DNA of 64,000 nucleotides from assembly GCA_963702235.1 (NCBI GenBank), contig CAVPBZ010000011.1, forward strand, positions 1-64,000, given 5' to 3'. Positions within the stretch are counted from its first letter, which is position 1. Every line of letters starts with the position of its first letter. The stretch comes from PALSA-505 sp963702235. Its GTDB lineage: Bacteria; Actinomycetota; Actinomycetes; Streptosporangiales; Streptosporangiaceae. Position numbers and translations under genes: made by a program. Under the pieces are notes generated by a model. The model worked only from the letters and a program-made list of their open reading frames with translations, ran no database searches and was not told the DNA's origin. Of this stretch, positions 34,006 to 42,068 are shown piece by piece.

Positions 34006-34626
34006 TCAGCCAGGTAACAGCCTGTCTTTCCCGAAGATTCCGGCGAGCCCGGCCCGCGCCTGCTCCGGCCCGGTGAACCGGATGGCTTGCATGCCCAGCG
34101 CGATGGCCGCCCGCACATTGTCCTCGCGGTCGTCGATCAAGATCACCTCCTCGGCCGGTGCGCCCAGCCGGTCGAGTGCCTGGCGGAAGCAGCCAGGGTC
34201 GGGCTTGGCTGCCCCGAAATCGCAGCTGAACAGCAGGTGCTCGAAGTGCCTGGCCACCGGCAGCCCGGCGACCGACCGCGCGACCTCGGCCGGGGCGTTG
34301 GACAGCAGGGCCAGCCGGTGCCCGCAGCCGTCAAGGTCGCGAATGAGCCGGAGCGTGCCCTCGCGCAGATGCCCCCAGCTTGCGATGTCCAGCCGGACCA
34401 GGCCGGCCACCTGGGCGCCGCTGAACGAGGTACCGAGACGGCCCGCGACGTCCTGCCAGAACGTCACGGCGGACAGCGCCGCCGTGTCATAGGCCTGCCG
34501 GGACGGCCAGTACGCGGCCCAGAGCTCCGCGACGCTCACCCCGGCGCATGCGGCCAGCGCGGCCAGATCCTGCTCAGGCTGCGGGGTGCAGATGACGCCG
34601 CCGAAGTCGAACATCACCCAGGACAT
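34006..34626 (-). CDS. HAD-superfamily hydrolase
   Basis: A 206-residue HAD phosphatase-like protein. Motif I is FDFGGVI, in which the second Asp of DxD is replaced by Gly, as in epoxide-hydrolase-like and haloacid-type members. Motif II is LLSNAP, motif III is the Lys of AKPDPGCF and motif IV is LIDDREDNV. The start is ATG 34626 with AAGGGG upstream; the frame runs open to 35010 without homology. The substrate is unknown. Confidence 0.88.
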   Translation of the reverse strand: MSWVMFDFGGVICTPQPEQDLAALAACAGVSVAELWAAYWPSRQAYDTAALSAVTFWQDVAGRLGTSFSGAQVAGLVRLDIASWGHLREGTLRLIRDLDGCGHRLALLSNAPAEVARSVAGLPVARHFEHLLFSCDFGAAKPDPGCFRQALDRLGAPAEEVILIDDREDNVRAAIALGMQAIRFTGPEQARAGLAGIFGKDRLLPG

Positions 34627-34736
34627 GTTCCCCTTCCCGCCGGTGAAAGACATTTCCCCGAACGCGGAACCAGTCTGCCACCGCCCACCGTCAGAACTGG
34701 CAGGCGAGGAACACGCCGATGGCGCGGGAGGCACGG

Positions 34737-35927
34737 ATGAGAGGCACTGCCTGGGCGGCCGGCGCGGCGGCGGCGGCCGTCGCGCTGGCCGCGGGGTGCG
34801 GAACCGTGCCCTACCAGGCCGGGTCCGGGCACGGCCAGGGCGCGAGCGGGCGCGGCCAGGGCGGGACCACGGCAGCGACGACGCCCGGCCCGCCGACCAT
34901 AACCAGGCAGCAAGCCGAACGGCTGGCGCAGGACTTGCTGTCGCGCGCTCCGCTGCCGGCCGGCGCGCGGCAGCGCAGCGGCCCGCCGGTCCGGGCACTC
35001 GACTGGTCACCGAGCGCGGAATCGGGCAGCCCGTCCGCGGCGCTGCACAAGGTGTGGACGGTCAGCGAGCCGATGAACGCCGTGGCCATCACGCTGAAGA
35101 AGGACGTCCCCGCCGGGATGGTCTGGAACGGCAGCGGGCAAACCGGCCAGGCAGCCGGTGTCCCGGAGAAGACGAAAATACGCTCCGGCAAGCCACCGGG
35201 GGTCCAGCCCGGCAACGTGGGCATGGTCACCGAGGAATTCGTGAGCTACCGGCTCGCCCGGCTGCCCGCCGGGGTCAGCACGGCGGCCCTCAGCGTGGCG
35301 GTCGCCGCCGCGGGCCCCGGGACTTCCGAGCTCCGCGCGGACGTCCAGGTGATCTGGTACCCGCCGCGCTCGGCCGCGGAGTACGTGCCGGCCGGGATGC
35401 ACGCGGTGACGATCACCGTCTCGTACGAGACCTTGAAGCAGGGCGGCAGCACGAGGACATTCACCTCACCTGCCGTCGTCCGGCGGCTGGCCGCCATGCT
35501 CAACGGCGCACACGCGTCGACAGGACCCATCGTGAACTGCCCGATGATCTGGGTCAGCTACCGGCTGGCGTTCGCGAGCTCGGCGCGGGCCGCTCCTTAC
35601 CTGACGGCGACCTACGGCGGCTGCCTGACCGTGCAGGTCAGCGCCGGCGGCCGCGCGCAGCCGCTGCTGCAGGTGCCGGCCGGCCTGAGCACGCTGCTGG
35701 CCGGCCTCATGCACGTCCGGGTCGTTCCCAACACCGGCGTGATGACTCCGGCCAGCGGTCCGCCCGGCATGACGCCCGCGGGGAGCCGCGCCGTCCCGCC
35801 GCCGGGCCTGCCGGACTGCGGGAAACCGGTGCGGGGCGTCTGGAGCGGGCCCATGATCCCGGCCGCCCAGCCCGCGGGGCCGGTGAGTAAATCACCTTGC
35901 CCCGAAGTGACACCTGCACCACGATGA
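34737..35927 (+). CDS. lipoprotein of unknown function
   Basis: A 396-residue predicted lipoprotein. A short basic N-terminus and Ala-rich core end in lipobox LAAGC, so the Cys at about position 21 would be lipidated. A Gly/Gln/Thr-rich linker follows, then a mostly beta domain with no recognised family (RLPAGVSTAALSVAVAAAGP). The C-terminal 70 residues are Pro-rich, with Cys near the end. ATG 34737 has GGGAGG six bases upstream; ATG 34719 is an alternative. It likely faces the cell exterior. Confidence 0.75.
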   Translation: MRGTAWAAGAAAAAVALAAGCGTVPYQAGSGHGQGASGRGQGGTTAATTPGPPTITRQQAERLAQDLLSRAPLPAGARQRSGPPVRALDWSPSAESGSPSAALHKVWTVSEPMNAVAITLKKDVPAGMVWNGSGQTGQAAGVPEKTKIRSGKPPGVQPGNVGMVTEEFVSYRLARLPAGVSTAALSVAVAAAGPGTSELRADVQVIWYPPRSAAEYVPAGMHAVTITVSYETLKQGGSTRTFTSPAVVRRLAAMLNGAHASTGPIVNCPMIWVSYRLAFASSARAAPYLTATYGGCLTVQVSAGGRAQPLLQVPAGLSTLLAGLMHVRVVPNTGVMTPASGPPGMTPAGSRAVPPPGLPDCGKPVRGVWSGPMIPAAQPAGPVSKSPCPEVTPAPR

Positions 35928-35931
35928 GCTG

Positions 35932-36453
35932 ATGACATGGACCGCAGCTGAGATACCGCGCACCGAACCGCCGATGGTGGCGGCCGAACGCGCCGCGCTA
36001 GAGACATGGCTGGATTACCACCGCGAGACGCTGCTGTTCAAATGCCAGGGCCTGACCAGCGAGCAGCTTGCCCGCCGGGCCGTCGCGCCGTCATCACTGT
36101 CGCTCCTGGGCCTGGTCAGGCACATGGCGGAGGTGGAGCGGTGGTGGTTCAGGCGGTCGTTCGACGGCCAGGCCGATGCGGGCGACCTGTTCTGCAGCGA
36201 CGAGGTACCCGACGGTGACTTCGACCTGGCCGAGGCCAGCGGCGCCGAGGCCGACCTGGCGACGTTCCGCGATGAGTGCGAGCTGGCCCGGCGCACCGCG
36301 AGCGGACGGTCACTGGACGAGACGTTCACGAGCTCGCGCGGCAACAAGGGCGACCTGCGCTGGATCTACCTACACATGATCGAGGAGTACGCGCGGCACA
36401 ACGGCCACGCCGACATCCTCCGCGAGCAGATTGACGGCGTGACCGGCGACTAG
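35932..36453 (+). CDS. DinB/DUF664 family protein
   Basis: A 173-residue four-helix-bundle protein of the DinB superfamily. Candidate metal-binding histidines are in LVRHMAEVERWW and EYARHNGHADILRE, matching the DUF664 pattern HMA.VE...H..H.D.LRE. Many actinobacterial members are thiol-dependent enzymes or unknown. The start is ATG 35932, four bases after the lipoprotein stop. Confidence 0.88.
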   Translation: MTWTAAEIPRTEPPMVAAERAALETWLDYHRETLLFKCQGLTSEQLARRAVAPSSLSLLGLVRHMAEVERWWFRRSFDGQADAGDLFCSDEVPDGDFDLAEASGAEADLATFRDECELARRTASGRSLDETFTSSRGNKGDLRWIYLHMIEEYARHNGHADILREQIDGVTGD

Positions 36454-36475
36454 GCCGCACATCCCGCATGATCAC

Positions 36476-36511
36476 GAAGACTTCGGCGTACCGGAGCCCG
36501 CACAAGTCTTC
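36476..36511 (+). terminator. hairpin downstream of the DinB gene
   Basis: GAAGACTT (36476-36483) pairs with AAGTCTTC (36504-36511) across a 20-base loop, 23 bases after the DinB stop. It is probably a terminator without a U-run. Confidence 0.45.
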
Positions 36512-36574
36512 ATGCGCAGCGGCACCTGGCCCGGGTAAAAAGCGGGTGCCGCCCAGAAGACGCTGGGCGTAGGG

Positions 36575-37374
36575 TTTGGCGGTTGTGACCCGGGGTTCGG
36601 TGCGGGAGCGGCTGGGGTGGTTGTCGCGGCGGCGAGTCCTGGCTGGGCGATCCTTGCCGATGCGCTCACTTATCTGGTCAGCGCGTGGTGCCTGGGACGG
36701 CTGCGGGTGCCGGCCGTCATCAAGCGGCCGGGCGCGTCGTTCCGGGCCGACCTGGCGCAGGGATGGGGTGAGTTCCGGGCGCGGACCTGGCTGTGGTCGA
36801 TCGTCGCGTTTTATGCCATCTTTCACCTGATCGTCTTGGCCCCGTACATGGTCCTGGGAGCGGTGATCGCCAAGGCCGATCTCGGTGGCCCGGAGGCGTG
36901 GGGGCCATTCTCGCCGCTACCGGGATCGGCGGCGTGGCGGGCGGGCTGGTGATGCTGCGGCACCGGCCGGCCAGGCCGCTGGTTACCGCCCAGGTGGCCT
37001 CGGCCGCGATGATCGTGCCTATCGTGCTGCTTATCGTCCGCGCCCCGGTCGCCGTGATCGCGCTGGGTGGTGCGGTGTCAGGAGCCGGCGGCTCGGTGTT
37101 CGGCACGTTGTGGAGCACAACCATGCAGCGCGAGATCCCGCCCGCGATCCTGTCCCGGGTCAGCTCCTATGACTGGTTCGGGTCGGTTGCCTTCCTGCCT
37201 CTCGGCTATGCGCTCGTCGGCGTGCTCTCAGCGGTGCTCGGCGTCAACGGCGCGCTGTGGCTCGCCGTCGGCTGGCTGGTCGCCGGTACCGCCGCCCTGC
37301 TGGCCCTCCCGGCCGTCCGCAGCCTCAAGCACCAGGCTTCCGTGCCGCGCGAGAAGGCCGCGACCAGCGGTTAG
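36575..37374 (+). pseudogene. MFS transporter remnant (C-terminal half, frameshifted)
   Basis: Only the last six or so helices of a major facilitator protein remain. One frame reads PGWAILADALTYLVSAWCLG ... VLGAVIAKADLGGPEAWG. The rest, ILAATGIGGVAGGLVMLRHR to the stop at 37374, is in another frame. They join near 36900-36905, where a run of five G would need to be six (EAWG-A-ILAATG). The first half of the protein is absent, so it is a true pseudogene whatever the cause of the shift. It resembles the MFS_3 exporter group (ALGGAVSGAGGSVFGTLWST, PPAILSRVSSYDW). Confidence 0.75.
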
Positions 37375-39515
37375 ACGCCGGCGGCTTGCATGCCGCGCAG
37401 CTCGGCCTTGAGCTCGCGGATCTCGTCACGCAGCCGGGCGGCGATCTCGAACTGGAGCTCTGCCGCCGCGGTGTGCATCTGGGCGGTGAGCTGGCCGATG
37501 AGGTCCACCAGGTCCTGCCGGGCCTCGGTCGGCTCCCGCACCGCATCGCCCGGGCTCGCCGGGCCGCCGTCCGCCCGGCCGGCGCCGCGCGTGCGGGCCC
37601 GGGACGACAGGCCGGGCACCGGGCTCTTGCCGCGGCTCTGCTGCCGCCCGCCGCCGCCGAGCAGCTGCTCGGTGTCCGCGTCCTCCCGCATCAGCTGGTC
37701 CAGGATGTCGGCGATCCGCTTGCGCAGCGGCATCGGGTCGATCCCGTGCGCGGTGTTGTAGGCGACCTGCTTCTCCCGCCGCCGGTTGGTCTCCTCGATC
37801 GCCCGCAGCATCGACGGGGTTTTCACGTCGGCGTACATGTGCACCTGGCCGGAGACGTTCCGCGCGGCCCGGCCGATCGTCTGGATGAGCGAGGTCCCGG
37901 AGCGGAGGAAGCCCTCCTTGTCCGCGTCCAGGATCGACACCAGCGACACCTCGGGCAGGTCGAGTCCCTCCCGGAGCAGGTTGATGCCGACCAGCACGTC
38001 GTATTGGCCGATCCGCAGCTCGCGGAGCAGCTCCACCCGGCGCAGCGTGTCCACCTCGCTGTGCAGGTAGCGCGCCCTGATGCCGAGCTCGAGCAGGTAG
38101 TCGGTGAGGTCCTCGGCCATCTTCTTGGTCAGCGTGGTAACCAGCACCCGCTCGTTCCGCTCGGCCCGGAGCCGGATCTCGTGCACCAGGTCGTCGATCT
38201 GGCCCTTGGTCTGCTTGACGATCACCTCGGGGTCGATCAGCCCGGTCGGCCTGATCACCTGCTCGACCACGTCGCCGCTGACCCGCTTCAGCTCGTACGG
38301 GCCCGGCGTGGCGGACAGGTAGATGGTCTGCCCGATCCGCTCGCCGAACTCAGCCCAGGTGAGCGGCCGGTTGTCGATCGCGCTGGGCAGCCGGAAGCCG
38401 TGGTCGACCAGGGCCCGCTTGCGGGACACGTCACCCTCGTACATGGCGCCGATCTGTGGCACCGTGTTGTGCGACTCGTCGATGACGAGCAGGAAGTCCT
38501 CGGGGAAGTAGTCGAGCAGCGTGTTAGGCGGGCTGCCCGCCTCGCGGCCGTCGATGTGCCGCGAGTAGTTCTCGATCCCCGCGCAGCTGCCGATCTGGCG
38601 CAGCATCTCGATGTCATAGGTGGTGCGCATGCGCAGCCGCTGCGCCTCGAGCAGCTTGCCGGTCCGCTCGAGCTCGGCGAGCCGCGAGGCGAGCTCGGCC
38701 TCGATCCCGGCGATCGCGCGCTCCATCCGCTCCGGCCCGGCCACGTAATGCGAGGCCGGGAACACGTGCAGCTCGGTGTCCTCGGTCATCACCTCGCCGG
38801 TGAGCGGGTGCAGCGTCATCAGCCGCTCGATCTCGTCGCCGAACATCTCGATCCGGACGGCGAGCTCCTCGTACACCGGGATGATCTCGATCGTGTCGCC
38901 GCGCACCCGGAAGGTACCGCGGGTGAACGCGATGTCGTTGCGGGTGTACTGCATGCCGACGAGCTTGCGCAGCAGCGTGTCCCGGTCGATCGTGTCGCCC
39001 ACCTTGAGCTTGACCATGCGGTCCACGTACTCCTGCGGCGTGCCGAGCCCGTAGATGCAGGAGACCGACGCGACCACGATCGTGTCCCGCCGGGTGAGCA
39101 GCGAGTTGGTCGCGGAGTGCCGCAGCCGTTCCACCTCGTCGTTGATCGACGAGTCCTTCTCGATGTAGGTGTCGGTCTGCGGGATGTACGCCTCGGGCTG
39201 GTAGTAGTCGTAGTAGGAGACGAAGTACTCGATCGCGTTGTTGGGCAGCATCTCGCGCAGCTCGTTGGCGAACTGCGCGGCCAGCGTCTTGTTGGGCAGC
39301 ATGACCAGGACCGGCCGCTGCACCCGCTCGGCCAGCCAGGCAACCGTCGCGGTCTTGCCGGTGCCGGTGGCGCCGAGCAGGACGGTGTCCGTTTCGCCGG
39401 CCCGGATCCGTCGCTCCATCTCGGCGATGGCGGCAGGCTGGTCACCCGCGGGAGTCATGTCCGTGACCACCTCGAACGGGGCGACCCGGCGCTGGAGGTC
39501 GGTCACCGGGCGCAC
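37371..39515 (-). CDS. uvrB: excinuclease ABC subunit B
   Basis: A 714-residue UvrB, the damage-verifying helicase of nucleotide excision repair. P-loop GATGTGKT is near 45, the beta-hairpin region EYFVSYYDYYQPEAYIPQTD follows, helicase motifs include LLVIDESHNTVPQ and QTIGRAARN, and the UVR domain at the C-terminus (ELQFEIAARLRDEIRELKAE) binds UvrA/UvrC. A Gly/Arg-rich linker of about 45 residues precedes it. GTG 39515 has GGAGGTGA five bases upstream, which decides the start; the frame is open to 39866. Confidence 0.97.
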   Translation of the reverse strand: MRPVTDLQRRVAPFEVVTDMTPAGDQPAAIAEMERRIRAGETDTVLLGATGTGKTATVAWLAERVQRPVLVMLPNKTLAAQFANELREMLPNNAIEYFVSYYDYYQPEAYIPQTDTYIEKDSSINDEVERLRHSATNSLLTRRDTIVVASVSCIYGLGTPQEYVDRMVKLKVGDTIDRDTLLRKLVGMQYTRNDIAFTRGTFRVRGDTIEIIPVYEELAVRIEMFGDEIERLMTLHPLTGEVMTEDTELHVFPASHYVAGPERMERAIAGIEAELASRLAELERTGKLLEAQRLRMRTTYDIEMLRQIGSCAGIENYSRHIDGREAGSPPNTLLDYFPEDFLLVIDESHNTVPQIGAMYEGDVSRKRALVDHGFRLPSAIDNRPLTWAEFGERIGQTIYLSATPGPYELKRVSGDVVEQVIRPTGLIDPEVIVKQTKGQIDDLVHEIRLRAERNERVLVTTLTKKMAEDLTDYLLELGIRARYLHSEVDTLRRVELLRELRIGQYDVLVGINLLREGLDLPEVSLVSILDADKEGFLRSGTSLIQTIGRAARNVSGQVHMYADVKTPSMLRAIEETNRRREKQVAYNTAHGIDPMPLRKRIADILDQLMREDADTEQLLGGGGRQQSRGKSPVPGLSSRARTRGAGRADGGPASPGDAVREPTEARQDLVDLIGQLTAQMHTAAAELQFEIAARLRDEIRELKAELRGMQAAGV

Positions 39516-39657
39516 GGTGTCACCTCCGGCGCTGAAAGGGCACTCTGCGGCATCATCACTCATCCACTGTAGGTCCGGGGTACGACAGAGCGGCCGCGAG
39601 GAGAAAGCGGCGGGGCGGCCGACACGTCCGCCAGTACAACGCGGAAACCCGCGCCAG

Positions 39658-40251
39658 TCATCCCTGGCGGCGCCGCAGCTCCGCCCACACGTCCGCCACC
39701 CGCTGGTCAAGCCCGGCCAGCGGGCCGGAGTTATCCACCACGATGTCGGCGATGGCCAGCCGCTGCGCCCGGCTCGCCTGCGCGTCCAGCCGCGCCCGGG
39801 CCTGCTCGTCCGGCATGCCGCGCAGCCGGACCAGCCGGTCCAGCTGGACGTCGGCGGGCACGTCAACGACGACCACCACGTCGTACCGGCCGGCCAGCTG
39901 GTTCTCGGCGAGCAGCGGCACGTCGTGCACGACGACGGCGTCCGGCGGTACCGAACGCTCGATGTCCAGCATCCGGTCGGCCACCAGCGGGTGGACGATC
40001 GCGTTCAGCCGCTCGAGCAGCCCGGGGTCGGCGAACACGATCTCACCCAGCCGGGGCCGGTCCAGCGCGCAGCTGGCGTCCAGCACCTCAGGGCCGAACG
40101 CCGCGACGATCCGGGCCAGGCCGGGGGTGCCCGGCGCGACGACTTCCCTGGCGACGGCGTCGGCGTCGATCACCACCGCACCCAGGGCAGCCAGGCGCCG
40201 GGACACCTCGCTCTTGCCGGCGGCGATCCCGCCGGTGAGCCCGACCTTCAC
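39658..40251 (-). CDS. coaE: dephospho-CoA kinase
   Basis: A 197-residue kinase for the last step of coenzyme A synthesis. P-loop GGIAAGKS is at 7-14, the acidic VVIDADAVAREVV binds substrate, and VVHDVPLLAENQL is the family core. The start is GTG 40251. It is 23 bases downstream of rpsA, the conserved actinobacterial order. Confidence 0.95.
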   Translation of the reverse strand: MKVGLTGGIAAGKSEVSRRLAALGAVVIDADAVAREVVAPGTPGLARIVAAFGPEVLDASCALDRPRLGEIVFADPGLLERLNAIVHPLVADRMLDIERSVPPDAVVVHDVPLLAENQLAGRYDVVVVVDVPADVQLDRLVRLRGMPDEQARARLDAQASRAQRLAIADIVVDNSGPLAGLDQRVADVWAELRRRQG

Positions 40252-40274
40252 CCCAGCCGGGCCGCCGCGGTTGG

Positions 40275-41753
40275 TCAGTCCTGCGCGCCGGACAGCTTGT
40301 CGCGCAGCGCCGCCAGCGCCTCGTCCGAGGCCAGCGTGCCGCCGCCGGTGGCTGCACCATCGTCAGAGTCGGACGGCGGCACCACCGCGGCGTCGTCTCC
40401 CGCCTCGTCGCCGTCGTCGCCCTTGCGCGACTCCTCCACCTGGCGCCGGTGCGCCTCGAACCGGGACCGCGCCTGGGCGTACTGGCGCTCCCACTCCTCG
40501 CGCTGCTTGTCGAAGCCGTCGAGCCACTCGCCGGTCTCGGCGTCGAAGCCCTCCGGGTAGACGTACTCGCCCTGCTCGTCGTAGGTCGCGGGCATGCCGT
40601 ACAGCGTCGGGTCGAACTCGTCGCCGACCGCCTCGCCGATCGTGCCCTCGTTGGCCTGCTTGAGCGACAGGCTGATCCGCCGCCGGTCCAGGTCGATGTC
40701 GATGATCTTGACGAAGATCTCGTCGCCCACTTGCACGACCTGCTCGGGAATCTCCACGTGCCGGTCAGCCAGCTCGGAGATGTGCACCAGCCCCTCGATG
40801 CCCTCCTCGACCCGCACGAACGCGCCGAACGGCACCAGCTTGGTGACCCGGCCCGGGACGACCTGGCCGATCTGGTGGGTGCGGGCGAACTGCTGCCACG
40901 GGTCTTCCTGGGTGGACTTCAGCGACAGCGAGACCCGCTCGCGGTCCATGTCCACGTCCAGCACCTCGACCGTGACCTCCTGGCCGACCTCGACGACCTC
41001 ACCCGGGTGGTCGATGTGCTTCCAGGACAGCTCGGACACGTGCACCAGCCCGTCCACCCCGCCGAGATCGACGAACGCGCCGAAGTTGACGATGGAGGAA
41101 ACCTGGCCCTTGCGGATCTGGCCCTTCTGCAGCGTGTTGAGGAAGTTGTGCCGCACCTCGGACTGGGTCTGCTCCAGCCAGGCGCGGCGGGACAGCACCA
41201 CGTTGTTGCGGTTCTTGTCCAGCTCGATGATCTTGGCTTCGATCTCCCGGCCGACGTAAGGCTGCAGGTCGCGCACCCGGCGCATCTCCACCAGCGACGC
41301 GGGCAGGAAGCCGCGCAGGCCGATGTCCAGGATCAGGCCGCCCTTGACCACCTCGATCACCGTGCCGGTGACGACGCCGTCCTCTTCCTTGATCTTCTCG
41401 ATCGTGCCCCAGGCGCGCTCGTACTGGGCGCGCTTCTTGGACAGGATCAGGCGGCCCTCCTTGTCCTCCTTCTGCAGGACGAGGGCCTCGATGTGCTCGC
41501 CGGTCTTGACCACGTCGTTGGGATCGACGTCATGCTTGATCGACAGCTCGCGGGAAGGGATCACGCCTTCGGTCTTGTAACCGATGTCGAGCAAGACCTC
41601 GTCCCGATCGACCTTGACGACCGTCCCCTCGACGATGTCGCCGTCATTGAAATACTTGATGGTCAGGTCGATCGCGGCGAGGAAGGCTTCCTCGGATCCG
41701 ATGTCGTTGACCGCCACCTTGGGGGTCGAGGTTGCCTCTGTGCTGCTCGTCAT
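40275..41753 (-). CDS. rpsA: 30S ribosomal protein S1
   Basis: A 492-residue S1 with four S1 RNA-binding domains (about 35-105, 120-190, 205-275 and 292-362). The third and fourth are most typical (GQVSSIVNFGAFVDLGGVDG, GRVTKLVPFGAFVRVEEGIE). The C-terminal 130 residues are acidic and low-complexity, as in other actinobacterial S1. It mediates mRNA binding to the ribosome. A promoter lies about 200 bases upstream. Confidence 0.97.
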   Translation of the reverse strand: MTSSTEATSTPKVAVNDIGSEEAFLAAIDLTIKYFNDGDIVEGTVVKVDRDEVLLDIGYKTEGVIPSRELSIKHDVDPNDVVKTGEHIEALVLQKEDKEGRLILSKKRAQYERAWGTIEKIKEEDGVVTGTVIEVVKGGLILDIGLRGFLPASLVEMRRVRDLQPYVGREIEAKIIELDKNRNNVVLSRRAWLEQTQSEVRHNFLNTLQKGQIRKGQVSSIVNFGAFVDLGGVDGLVHVSELSWKHIDHPGEVVEVGQEVTVEVLDVDMDRERVSLSLKSTQEDPWQQFARTHQIGQVVPGRVTKLVPFGAFVRVEEGIEGLVHISELADRHVEIPEQVVQVGDEIFVKIIDIDLDRRRISLSLKQANEGTIGEAVGDEFDPTLYGMPATYDEQGEYVYPEGFDAETGEWLDGFDKQREEWERQYAQARSRFEAHRRQVEESRKGDDGDEAGDDAAVVPPSDSDDGAATGGGTLASDEALAALRDKLSGAQD

Positions 41754-42068
41754 TGTGTGGGCCGGCTCCGAATGCGGACAGGGTTCGATGGGTGCGCCAC
41801 GGCCCGCGCATCCGCTGCTAGCAGGCCAGAGAAGCCTTGCGGAGCCAGGATTGTGGACGTGCCGCGACCAGTAGAACCGGCCGGGACCTGCCCGTGACCG
41901 TCAACTGGATTCAGCCAGCCGCGACGGACGCACGAGGACACAGCGCAGCGATCAGCATATGAGAGCAATGGCGGGGGGTCAATTGGAGCGGTCGTCTCGC
42001 TGCGAGACAGCACGCGCCGGGCGGTCGCGTGACCCGGCCCGCGACCGCGCCGGCGGGCGCGGCCAGTG
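41754..42068. other. rpsA upstream region and leader
   Basis: 315 bases between rpsA and polA hold the rpsA promoter and a leader of about 190 bases. No gene is seen. The long leader leaves room for autoregulation by S1, which is known in other bacteria, but no specific structure was identified. Confidence 0.5.
41954..41982 (-). promoter_or_regulatory. rpsA promoter
   Basis: On the minus strand, TTGACC (41977-41982) and TATGCT (41954-41959) are separated by 17 bases, a near-consensus vegetative promoter. Transcription should start near 41947, giving a leader of about 195 bases. Confidence 0.65.
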